Positions 9,369-15,576 of a stretch of DNA of 64,000 bases are shown piece after piece. The notes under the pieces are model-generated. The model searched no databases. It was not told where the DNA came from and saw nothing but the letters and a program-made list of their open reading frames with translations. The DNA is from Phocaeicola sp. GTDB taxonomy: Bacteria; Bacteroidota; Bacteroidia; Bacteroidales; Bacteroidaceae. Location of the stretch: contig JARIAN010000053.1 of assembly GCA_029257865.1 (NCBI GenBank), positions 1 through 64,000 of the forward strand. The letters are read 5' to 3'. The position numbers and the translations under genes were made by a program. Within the stretch, counting starts at the first letter, position 1. The number at the start of each line of letters is the position of its first letter.

Positions 9369-9872
9369 ATGAAGAAAATTGCAGTATTTTATGGTTCTAC
9401 TACCGGAACAACAGAAACGGTAGCCGGTATGGTTGCCGAGCAACTGGGTGTGGCATCAGCAGATGTCTTTGATGTTTCAAAATTGGATGCCGATTTGGTA
9501 TCAGGATACGATGTGTTGGTATTGGGCACATCTACTTGGGGTGATGGGGAATTGCAAGACGACTGGTACGACGGCCTTCGGACTTTGCAGCAGATGGATT
9601 TGTCTGGAAAGACAGTTGCTTTGTTTGGTTGCGGAGACTCTGAATCCTATTCAGATACATTCTGTGACGGTGTAGGACATCTGTATGATGGTCTTAAGGG
9701 TAGCGGATGTACCTTTGTAGGTGCAGTGGATACAAGCGACTATACTTATGATTCTTCTTTTGCAGAAGTAGACGGTAAATTCGTAGGTCTTGCTATTGAT
9801 GAAATGAATGAAAGTGACAAGACTTCGGCTCGTGTGGAAGCATGGGCGCAAGCAGTGAAGGCTCAGATTTAG
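9369..9872 (+). CDS. fldA: Flavodoxin
   Basis: Small FMN-binding electron carrier of 167 residues, cytoplasmic. The phosphate-binding loop YGSTTGTTE is at residues 8-16 and the isoalloxazine-flanking segments TSTWGDGELQDDW and FGCGDSESYSDTFCDG are intact, placing it in the long-chain flavodoxin class. I start at the ATG at 9369, which directly precedes the conserved KKIAVFYGST strand; the upstream in-frame extension from 9213 overlaps the previous terminator. It probably transfers low-potential electrons when iron-limited. A DUF2023 gene follows 27 nt downstream and is likely co-transcribed. Confidence 0.95.
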   Translation: MKKIAVFYGSTTGTTETVAGMVAEQLGVASADVFDVSKLDADLVSGYDVLVLGTSTWGDGELQDDWYDGLRTLQQMDLSGKTVALFGCGDSESYSDTFCDGVGHLYDGLKGSGCTFVGAVDTSDYTYDSSFAEVDGKFVGLAIDEMNESDKTSARVEAWAQAVKAQI

Positions 9873-9899
9873 TAATTGTTTTAATTTAAATATATTCTT

Positions 9900-10268
9900 A
9901 TGATAGCTCCTGATATAGCTCCGGTTGAACTTAAAGTGTTTTTGAATCATATTTATGAATTGAAGAAAGGTGTGCGCCAGATGGTGCTTTATACCACCAA
10001 CCGGAAATACGAAGAATTTGCGGTGGAACGCTTGAAGAGCCAGCGTATCAAGTTTGTGATTCAGCCCATTGACGGAGAACGAATCAACTTGTTTTTCGGA
10101 AAGCCGGAGTGTATAGAAGCCATACGTATGATGGTGACTCGTCCGCTGAACCTGCTGACTCCAGAGGAGGATTTTATATTAGGAGCAATGCTGGGCTATG
10201 ACATTTGTGCCCAGTGCAAGCGCTATTGCACCCGTAAACTGCGCAAGAGTGGGAAATGCGCATCGTAA
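9900..10268 (+). CDS. DUF2023 protein, flavodoxin partner
   Basis: Small (122 residue) cytoplasmic protein matching DUF2023, a family often found beside flavodoxin genes in Bacteroidota and spirochaetes. It has the [14 protein letters not shown] segment near residues 20-33 and a cysteine cluster at the C-terminus ([11 protein letters not shown]) that could bind a metal or form disulfides. The linkage to fldA suggests a shared redox role, but the function is not established. Confidence 0.8.
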   Translation: MIAPDIAPVELKVFLNHIYELKKGVRQMVLYTTNRKYEEFAVERLKSQRIKFVIQPIDGERINLFFGKPECIEAIRMMVTRPLNLLTPEEDFILGAMLGYDICAQCKRYCTRKLRKSGKCAS

Positions 10269-10292
10269 GAACCAGATAATATTTTAAATAAC

Positions 10293-10343
10293 ATGAACTG
10301 CCCCTAAGGACTGGCTATCCAGTTTTTAGGGGCAGTTCATATT
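10293..10343 (+). terminator. Long hairpin terminator after the DUF2023 gene
   Basis: Perfect 15-bp stem (ATGAACTGCCCCTAA at 10293-10307 with its complement at 10326-10340) and an inner ACTGG/CCAGT stem with a CTAT loop. The T-rich tail is short (ATTT). Confidence 0.7.
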
Positions 10344-10443
10344 TGCCGGAGTGCGTCTATATGTAGGGGTATTTGTTTTCTAATTGAAATATTTTCGTTA
10401 TCTTGCATTTCATAAAATCAATGTTCATTAAAATTAAACAGAC

Positions 10444-10818
10444 ATGGGAATTATGAATTCAATATTTGGCAATGTGTCCGAAGTGGAAGTTGCCAGTTTG
10501 CAAAAGGAATATAGTGAGATTCTTTGTGAAGGGGAAAGAATAGAGAGAGCTTATAAGCTGATAAGAGACAAGTGGGTGTTTACCAGCAAGCGTCTTATCA
10601 TTCAAGACATACAGGGACTTACAGGCAAGAAGCGCGACTATCTGTCTATCCCTTATCGTTCGGTGGAACGTTTTTCTGTAGAGACAGCCGGTACTTTTGA
10701 CATGGACTCTGAAATGAAGATTTGGATAAGGGGATGTGAAGAACCTTTGGAGCAGAGTTTTGGCCGGAATTCAAATATTTTAGAAGTTCAGCGGGTGTTG
10801 GCTCATTATGTATTGTAG
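10444..10818 (+). CDS. Bacterial PH-domain protein (PF08000-like)
   Basis: A 124-residue protein that is almost entirely one bacterial pleckstrin-homology domain. The typical beta-strand pattern is visible: ERAYKLIRDKWVFTSKRLII around residues 37-56, then YLSIPYRSVERFSVETAG around residues 67-84, and a C-terminal helix (ILEVQRVLAHYVL). There is no signal peptide or membrane anchor. Family members are widespread, form oligomeric rings in some structures and have no agreed function. It stands alone on the plus strand; its 3' side carries a tandem-repeat array. Confidence 0.8.
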   Translation: MGIMNSIFGNVSEVEVASLQKEYSEILCEGERIERAYKLIRDKWVFTSKRLIIQDIQGLTGKKRDYLSIPYRSVERFSVETAGTFDMDSEMKIWIRGCEEPLEQSFGRNSNILEVQRVLAHYVL

Positions 10819-11093
10819 GCTGAGACTGTTGTAATGCTTTAGGGTGCATGGCTTTGATGTATTAGATTGTTCATCAGGAGAATTCTTTCGGAATTTTTAT
10901 GAATAGCCTGAACGTCGCTGTATGATTGGCGTCACACATACGTGTGACGCGTGTGGTTCATATGTGTGACGCGCGTAGCACGAATGTGTGACGTATGTGG
11001 CACGTACGTGTGACGATAAAGAGGAGGGGCTCTGCCAACGGGGATAGTTTGAATTTTTATAAGCAAGTGCACATCTGCTGCACTTTTAATTTG
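10819..11093. other. Intergenic region without a gene
   Basis: Holds the 22-bp array described separately and otherwise no open frame of note. The segment from 11016 to 11093 is non-repetitive and leads into a -7 promoter box. Confidence 0.6.
10930..11015. repeat. 22-bp tandem array A with leading inverted copy
   Basis: The octamer GTGTGACG occurs at 10942, 10964, 10986 and 11008, exactly 22 bp apart. The 14-bp stretches between copies are similar but not identical. An inverted copy (CGTCACAC, 10930-10937) precedes the first direct copy by 4 bp, so the array opens with a perfect 8-bp hairpin. It lies 3' of the PH-domain gene. The cores are too short and the units too close for a CRISPR. Confidence 0.85.
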
Positions 11094-11101
11094 TATCTTT
11101 G
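11094..11101 (+). promoter_or_regulatory. -7 box before the GyrI-type pseudogene
   Basis: TATCTTTG matches the Bacteroides -7 consensus exactly. No good -33 box is visible at the right distance. It would start transcription near 11108, just upstream of an ATG at 11124. Confidence 0.4.
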
Positions 11102-11113
11102 ACAAGTAATTAA

Positions 11114-11580
11114 AAACAGAACTATGAACGGAGAAGATTTGCAGAGACAGACCTCTATAAATATACAGGAAAAGGCAAACCTTATACTATGCAGAAGTCA
11201 TTTGAAAAACTATTACATTGGGCATATCCCAAAGGTTTAGTAACAACAGAAGAATTTCATTTAGCTTCCATTTTCCATGATGACCCCAATATAACAAAAG
11301 AAGAAAAACGTATATCGGATGCCTGTTTGATAGTCAAAGAACCGATAAAGACAGACGGAGAAATTAGTGCTTACACTATTCCTGCCGGACAATATGCCGT
11401 TGTACATTTTGAAATTTTATGGGATGAACTTCAAACTTCTTGGGAATGTCTGTTTCGCTTAATAGCCGAACATGATTGTCGATGTTGCGGTTTGCCTTTT
11501 GAAGTTTATTTGAATAATCACGAAGCACATCCAGAGAAGAATGGATTATAGATATTTGCATTCCTGTAGTTTCAAAATAA
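11114..11580 (+). pseudogene. GyrI-like effector-binding domain, frameshifted remnant
   Basis: The main open frame (11189-11551) encodes the C-terminal GyrI-type ligand-binding domain found at the end of many AraC-family regulators and in SbmC proteins: FEKLLHWAYPKGL, DDPNITKEEKRISDACL, IPAGQYAVVHFE and FEVYLNNHEAHPEK. Domain-like sequence in the same frame (TDLYKYTGKGKPY) extends upstream of the ATG at 11189, but no in-frame start lies between it and the TAA at 11111. At the 3' end the frame stops after EKNGL, whereas the next frame reads WIIDICIPV from 11542, the normal family ending, so about one base is missing near 11537-11541. No DNA-binding domain is present. Most likely a decaying regulator. 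Confidence 0.7.
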
Positions 11581-11706
11581 GATAAAAGATAGGGCTGAAA
11601 AATATTAATGATAATATCCGCTCAGAATATCGAATATTATTCCAGAATCGGATATTCTCCATTTAAATTCTTTAATTCTTGATCTTCACCTTGAAACAAA
11701 ATATAC

Positions 11707-11741
11707 GAAAAAAGCATCGTAATCATTGATTACGATGCTTT
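11707..11741 (-). terminator. Terminator of the tRNA operon
   Basis: A 15-bp inverted repeat (11711-11725 with 11727-11741), followed on the minus strand by a run of T residues (A-run at 11708-11713 on the plus strand). It lies 10 bp after the last tRNA. Confidence 0.85.
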
Positions 11742-11750
11742 GAATCTTTG

Positions 11751-11837
11751 CGGAAGCTGGGGGATTCGAACCCCCGGTACGGTTACCCGCACGTCAGTTT
11801 AGCAAACTGGTGGTTTCAGCCACTCACCCAAACTTCC
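11751..11837 (-). tRNA. tRNA-Ser(GCT), copy 1
   Basis: An 87-nt class II tRNA with acceptor stem GGAAGTT/AGCTTCC, discriminator G, anticodon loop TTTGCTAA (anticodon GCT, reads AGC/AGU), the long serine variable arm and the T-loop GTTCGAATC. CCA is not encoded. The variable-arm stem contains one G-U wobble compared with the other copy. Confidence 0.95.
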
Positions 11838-11863
11838 AAATTTCATAAAATGCATACGCTACG

Positions 11864-11936
11864 TAGCGCATACGGGAATCGAACCCGTGTTTCAGCCGTG
11901 AGAGGGCCGCGTCCTAGGCCACTAGACGAAAGCGCC
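11864..11936 (-). tRNA. tRNA-Glu(CTC)
   Basis: A 73-nt tRNA. Anticodon stem CGGCC/GGCTG with loop CTCTCAC gives anticodon CTC, which reads GAG. The D-arm (TCGTCTAGTGGCCTAGGA) and T-arm (ACGGG/CCCGT, loop TTCGATT) are typical of tRNA-Glu. The acceptor stem is imperfect: G1 pairs with U72 and position 6 faces position 67 as U-U. CCA is not encoded. Confidence 0.88.
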
Positions 11937-11946
11937 AAAATAAATG

Positions 11947-12033
11947 CGGAAGCTGGGGGATTCGAACCCCCGGTACGGTTGCCCGTACGTCAGTTTAGCA
12001 AACTGGTGGTTTCAGCCACTCACCCAAACTTCC
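11947..12033 (-). tRNA. tRNA-Ser(GCT), copy 2
   Basis: An 87-nt tRNA identical to the other serine copy except for two positions in the variable arm, where it forms a perfect 6-bp stem (GTACGG/CCGTAC). It is the first tRNA of the minus-strand operon. Confidence 0.95.
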
Positions 12034-12077
12034 AAATTTATTATTGGTTAGGGATTCTCTTTTCCCTAATTGCGATG

Positions 12078-12109
12078 CAAATGTAGAGCTTATTTTTGGA
12101 TTGTGCAAG
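12078..12109 (-). promoter_or_regulatory. Promoter of the tRNA-Ser-Glu-Ser operon
   Basis: On the minus strand, TACATTTG (12085-12078) is an exact -7 box and CTTG (12109-12106) a near -33 box, 20 bp apart. The first tRNA begins 45 bp downstream. Confidence 0.65.
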
Positions 12110-12329
12110 TTTTGAATGAACTTTTTTTCAACTTTATTTAGCAGAATTTTATATCTGTTTGATTATCTGAATATTCTTGAATCTTTTTTCTTTCTTAAGT
12201 TAAATTGTAAAACGAATTTGTGGGAATATTCCTCGGTAAAGAAGAGAAAAAAATATGTAGTAAATAACGGTAACTTCTTGCATTTTATGGATAAAAAACC
12301 TTTCTTTGTAATCAGTATAAAAGTATATT

Positions 12330-12548
12330 ATGATTAAAAAGAAACTGAACATTATTTGGGTATTCTACCGAGACGGATTTCGTTCCATGAAATTGGGGCG
12401 GACGCTTTGGGCTTTGATTCTGGTGAAGCTGTTCCTTATGTTTTTTGTCTTGAAACTCTTCTTTTTCCCCTCTTTCTTCAAAGGGAAGAGTACGGAGGAG
12501 AAGCAAGACTATGTAGGCAGTGAGCTTATTGAGCGGGCTATTAACTAA
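12330..12548 (+). CDS. DUF4492 protein, cytochrome bd associated
   Basis: A 72-residue protein with one transmembrane helix (LWALILVKLFLMFFVLKLFF, residues 26-45) and short charged flanks, matching DUF4492. It lies 30 bp before cydA on the same strand, the usual place for this family in Bacteroidota. By position and size it resembles the small accessory subunits of cytochrome bd such as CydX, though the sequences are not clearly related; that role is inference. Confidence 0.8.
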   Translation: MIKKKLNIIWVFYRDGFRSMKLGRTLWALILVKLFLMFFVLKLFFFPSFFKGKSTEEKQDYVGSELIERAIN

Positions 12549-12578
12549 ATTATTAATCTTATAATAAAGACACATGCT

Positions 12579-14078
12579 ATGTTGGAAAGTATTGATACTT
12601 CGATGATTGACTGGTCAAGGGCTCAGTTTGCTCTTACCGCTATGTACCATTGGCTGTTTGTTCCTCTCACCTTGGGGCTTGCAGTGGTAATGGGAGTGAT
12701 GGAAACACTATATGTGGTTTCCGGTAATGATTTTTGGAAGCGTACGGTGAAATTCTGGATGAAGCTGTTCGGTATAAATTTTGCAGTGGGAGTGGCTACA
12801 GGATTGATATTGGAGTTTCAGTTTGGTACTAATTGGAGTAATTATTCCTGGTTCGTAGGAGATATTTTTGGAGCTCCATTGGCAATTGAGGGCATAGTGG
12901 CGTTTTTTATGGAGGCTACTTTTATTGCTGTGATGTTTTTTGGATGGAACAAGGTGGGGAAGGGGTTTCACCTGACTTCAACCTGGCTTACTGGCGTAGG
13001 TGCTACTTTTTCGGCATGGTGGATTCTGGTGGCCAACTCATGGATGCAATATCCTGTGGGGATGGAGTTTAATCCGGATACAGTAAGAAATGAAATGGTG
13101 GATTTTTTGGCGGTGGCCTTCTCGCCGGTAGCTGTGATGAAGTTCTTGCATACGGTCTTGAGCAGTTGGATGGTAGGAGCGGCATTTGTAATAGGAGTCA
13201 GCGCCTGGTATCTGTTGCGCAACCGTGAGAGGGAGTTTGCGTTGGCGAGTATGAAGGTTGGGGCTGCTGTCGGGTTGTTTGCTTCTTTGGTGACAGCATT
13301 TTCGGGAGACAAGTCAGCCTATCAGGTAGCGCAGCTGCAACCTATGAAACTGGCTGCTATGGAGTCGCTTTATGAGGGTGGCTCGCATGAGCCGCTTACC
13401 GTGGTGGGAGAATTGCAGATACCGGAAATGTTGTCGTACTTGGCAACTCATGATTCGGAGGGATTTGTGCCTGGGGTAAATGACATATTGAATGGTGGAT
13501 ATAAGCTTCCCGATGGCTCAGTGGCACTTTCTGTTGCTGAAAAGATGAATAGGGGAAAGATGGCCATCACCGCATTGGCCAATTATCGCAAGGCTAAGCA
13601 GGAGGGAGATACGGCTGGTATGCAGCAGGCGCGTGCGGTTCTTGACGAGCAGATGCCTTATTTCGGATATGGATATATCAAGGAACCTACTGATGTGATT
13701 CCTAATGTGGGGCTTCTGTTTTGGGCATTCCGTGTGATGGTGGGTACAGGTATGTATTTCATCGCTTTCTTTGCCTTGGTCTTGTTCTTGTGTGTGAGAA
13801 AGCGGATGGAGGATTTCCCGTGGATAGGTTGGGTGGCGATGTGGAGCATTCCGCTGGCTTATGTGGCCAGTCAGGCGGGATGGATTGTTGCTGAACTGGG
13901 ACGTCAACCATGGGCGATACAGGATATGCTCCCAGTCAATGCGGCGATATCACGTTTGGATGCCGGTTCTGTGCAGACCACTTTCTTTATTTTCCTGATT
14001 ATGTTTACCGTACTCTTGGTGGCCGAAATACGTATCATGTTGCGCGCTATCAAGCAGGGACCGGAGCAGGAGTCTTGA
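12579..14078 (+). CDS. cydA: Cytochrome bd ubiquinol oxidase subunit I
   Basis: Haem-bearing subunit (499 residues) of the high-affinity terminal oxidase that reduces oxygen to water using quinol at the inner membrane. The haem b595 ligand histidine is at residue 24 in AMYHWLFVPLTLG; the b558 ligand is in KFLHTVLSSWMVG near residue 190. The quinol-binding Q-loop begins with GDKSAYQVAQLQP around residue 243. Nine or so transmembrane segments are visible. It forms an operon with the DUF4492 gene and cydB and would allow nanaerobic respiration and oxygen removal in the gut. Confidence 0.96.
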   Translation: MLESIDTSMIDWSRAQFALTAMYHWLFVPLTLGLAVVMGVMETLYVVSGNDFWKRTVKFWMKLFGINFAVGVATGLILEFQFGTNWSNYSWFVGDIFGAPLAIEGIVAFFMEATFIAVMFFGWNKVGKGFHLTSTWLTGVGATFSAWWILVANSWMQYPVGMEFNPDTVRNEMVDFLAVAFSPVAVMKFLHTVLSSWMVGAAFVIGVSAWYLLRNREREFALASMKVGAAVGLFASLVTAFSGDKSAYQVAQLQPMKLAAMESLYEGGSHEPLTVVGELQIPEMLSYLATHDSEGFVPGVNDILNGGYKLPDGSVALSVAEKMNRGKMAITALANYRKAKQEGDTAGMQQARAVLDEQMPYFGYGYIKEPTDVIPNVGLLFWAFRVMVGTGMYFIAFFALVLFLCVRKRMEDFPWIGWVAMWSIPLAYVASQAGWIVAELGRQPWAIQDMLPVNAAISRLDAGSVQTTFFIFLIMFTVLLVAEIRIMLRAIKQGPEQES

Positions 14079-14119
14079 TTGTTTTATTTTGTTGACTTTA
14101 ATATAAATAAGGTATAGAT

Positions 14120-15271
14120 ATGGATTCTACTTATATTTTCTTGCAGCATTATTGGTGGTTCCTGGTTTCTTTGCTGGGAGCTTTGCTGGTATTCCTGCTT
14201 TTTGTGCAGGGGGGTAACTCGTTGTTGTTTCGTTTGGGCAAGACGGAAGAGGAGCGTACTATGATTATCAATTCCACCGGACGTAAATGGGAGTTTACTT
14301 TTACCACACTGGTTACTTTTGGCGGTGCTTTCTTTGCCTCTTTCCCTTTGTTTTATAGCACTAGTTTTGGTGGGGCGTATTGGTTGTGGATGATTATTCT
14401 GTTCAGCTTTGTGCTGCAGGCGGTGTCGTATGAGTTTCAGTCGAAACTGGGCAATCTGTTGGGCAAACGCACCTATCAGCTGTTTCTGGTTGCAAACGGT
14501 GTGATAGGTCCGGTGTTGCTGGGAGCGGCAGTAGCTACCTTCTTCAACGGTTCTAACTTTGTGGTGTCGAAGGGGAATCTGACTGATGAGCTGATGCCGG
14601 TTATCAGCCATTGGGCCAACGGATGGCATGGACTGGACGCTTTTGGTGATCCGTGGAATCTGGTGCTGGGGTTGGCTGTCTTCTTCTTGGCGCGTTTGTT
14701 GGGAAATCTGTATTTCATCAACAACATCCGCCACGAGGCGTTGATAGCTCGTTGTCGCCGTCAGTTGATAACCGATGGAGTTCCTTTTCTGCTCTTTTTC
14801 CTGTCGTTTGTGATTCGTACTTTACTCAAGGATGGTTTTGCAGTTGACCCTCAGACTCAGGTTATCGTGATGGAGCCGTATAAGTATTTCTCCAATTTGT
14901 GGGCGATGCCTTATTTGTTGGTGCTGTTCTTGCTGGGAGTAGCGGGTGTGCTTTATGGTTTGGTGAAGAGTATTTTATGCAGCCGATACATCAGAGGAAT
15001 ATGGTTTTCAGGAATCGGTACCGTATTTACTGTATTGGCTTTGTTGCTTGCGGTAGGTTATCATCATACGGCCTATTACCCTTCTACAGCCGACTTGCAG
15101 AGTTCGCTGACTTTGGCCAATAGCTGTTCCAGTCTGTTTACACTAAAAACGATGGCCTATGTCTCTATTTTAGTTCCGTTTGTATTGGCGTATATAGTCT
15201 ATGCATGGCGTGCTATTGACCGCAAACCGATAACTTCGGAAGAAATAAAACAAGACGATCATCTTTATTGA
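14120..15271 (+). CDS. cydB: Cytochrome bd ubiquinol oxidase subunit II
   Basis: Second core subunit (383 residues) of cytochrome bd, an all-helical inner-membrane protein that packs against CydA. The N-terminal FLQHYWWFLVSLLGALLVFL helix and the GGAFFASFPLFYSTSFGGAY segment near residues 75-93 are typical. It begins 42 bp after cydA and ends the operon. The gene is complete with a normal family length. Confidence 0.95.
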   Translation: MDSTYIFLQHYWWFLVSLLGALLVFLLFVQGGNSLLFRLGKTEEERTMIINSTGRKWEFTFTTLVTFGGAFFASFPLFYSTSFGGAYWLWMIILFSFVLQAVSYEFQSKLGNLLGKRTYQLFLVANGVIGPVLLGAAVATFFNGSNFVVSKGNLTDELMPVISHWANGWHGLDAFGDPWNLVLGLAVFFLARLLGNLYFINNIRHEALIARCRRQLITDGVPFLLFFLSFVIRTLLKDGFAVDPQTQVIVMEPYKYFSNLWAMPYLLVLFLLGVAGVLYGLVKSILCSRYIRGIWFSGIGTVFTVLALLLAVGYHHTAYYPSTADLQSSLTLANSCSSLFTLKTMAYVSILVPFVLAYIVYAWRAIDRKPITSEEIKQDDHLY

Positions 15272-15326
15272 TTGGGCGGGGAAAATAGATGAATTTAAGG
15301 GGGTAGTAAAATCGTCTAATCATTTT

Positions 15327-15374
15327 AAAGAAAATATGCCGGCATTCTTTTCAGAACGTCGGCATATTTTCTTT
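15327..15374 (+). terminator. Hairpin 3' of cydB at the head of array B
   Basis: A 15-bp perfect stem (AAAGAAAATATGCCG at 15327-15341 with CGGCATATTTTCTTT at 15360-15374) and an 18-nt loop. It is followed by AAAAC rather than T residues, so it may stabilise the 3' end instead of terminating. Confidence 0.5.
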
Positions 15375-15445
15375 AAAACGTTGGTATAATCTTCTCGGAA
15401 TGCCAGTATGATTTCTTCAAAACGTCGGCATGATTTCACAGCCTT
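15336..15445. repeat. 22-bp tandem array B with leading inverted copy
   Basis: Octamers related to GTCGGCAT start at 15338, 15358, 15380, 15402 and 15424; the last four are exactly 22 bp apart and the first step is 20 bp. Units end in AAC or AAT. The first copy is part of the palindrome ATGCCGGCAT (15336-15345), so an inverted core precedes the direct series and pairs with the second copy. The layout copies array A at 10930 although the core sequence differs. Confidence 0.8.
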
Positions 15446-15470
15446 GTTTTTTTGGAGGAAAACGACAGAT

Positions 15471-15523
15471 AAAAAAGAAGCTATGTCGCATAGGAGAAAT
15501 TTCTTTTACGACATAGCTTTTCT
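15471..15523. terminator. Bidirectional terminator between cydB and the GH92 gene
   Basis: AAGCTATGTCG (15478-15488) pairs with CGACATAGCTT (15509-15519). T residues follow on the plus strand (TTTTCTATT), and on the minus strand an A-run at 15471-15476 gives a T-run. It serves the convergent cydB and GH92 transcripts. Confidence 0.8.
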
Positions 15524-15576
15524 ATTGTTACTAACAAGGTGCAGACTTTAATTTTAGTCTGTGTCTTGCTCAGACT

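Larger units (their letters stand above)
15272..15576. other. Intergenic region between cydB and the GH92 gene
   Basis: The region carries the 22-bp array B and a bidirectional terminator, both listed separately, and no open frame of note. Confidence 0.6.

Noticed and set aside
10930-11015. CRISPR-like array
   Set aside because: Cores are only 8 bp, the period is 22 bp, the intervening sequences resemble each other, and no cas genes are near.
11748-12086. Open frame of 112 codons on the plus strand
   Set aside because: It reads through the antisense of three tRNA genes; the protein-like repeats come from the duplicated tRNA-Ser copies.
12116-12337. 73-codon frame before the DUF4492 gene
   Set aside because: Overlaps the DUF4492 start, lacks a family match and has low-complexity F/L/K composition in AT-rich DNA.
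14084-14734. Open frame of 216 codons opposite cydB
   Set aside because: Antisense to the conserved cydB gene, with Q/R-rich composition and no start context.
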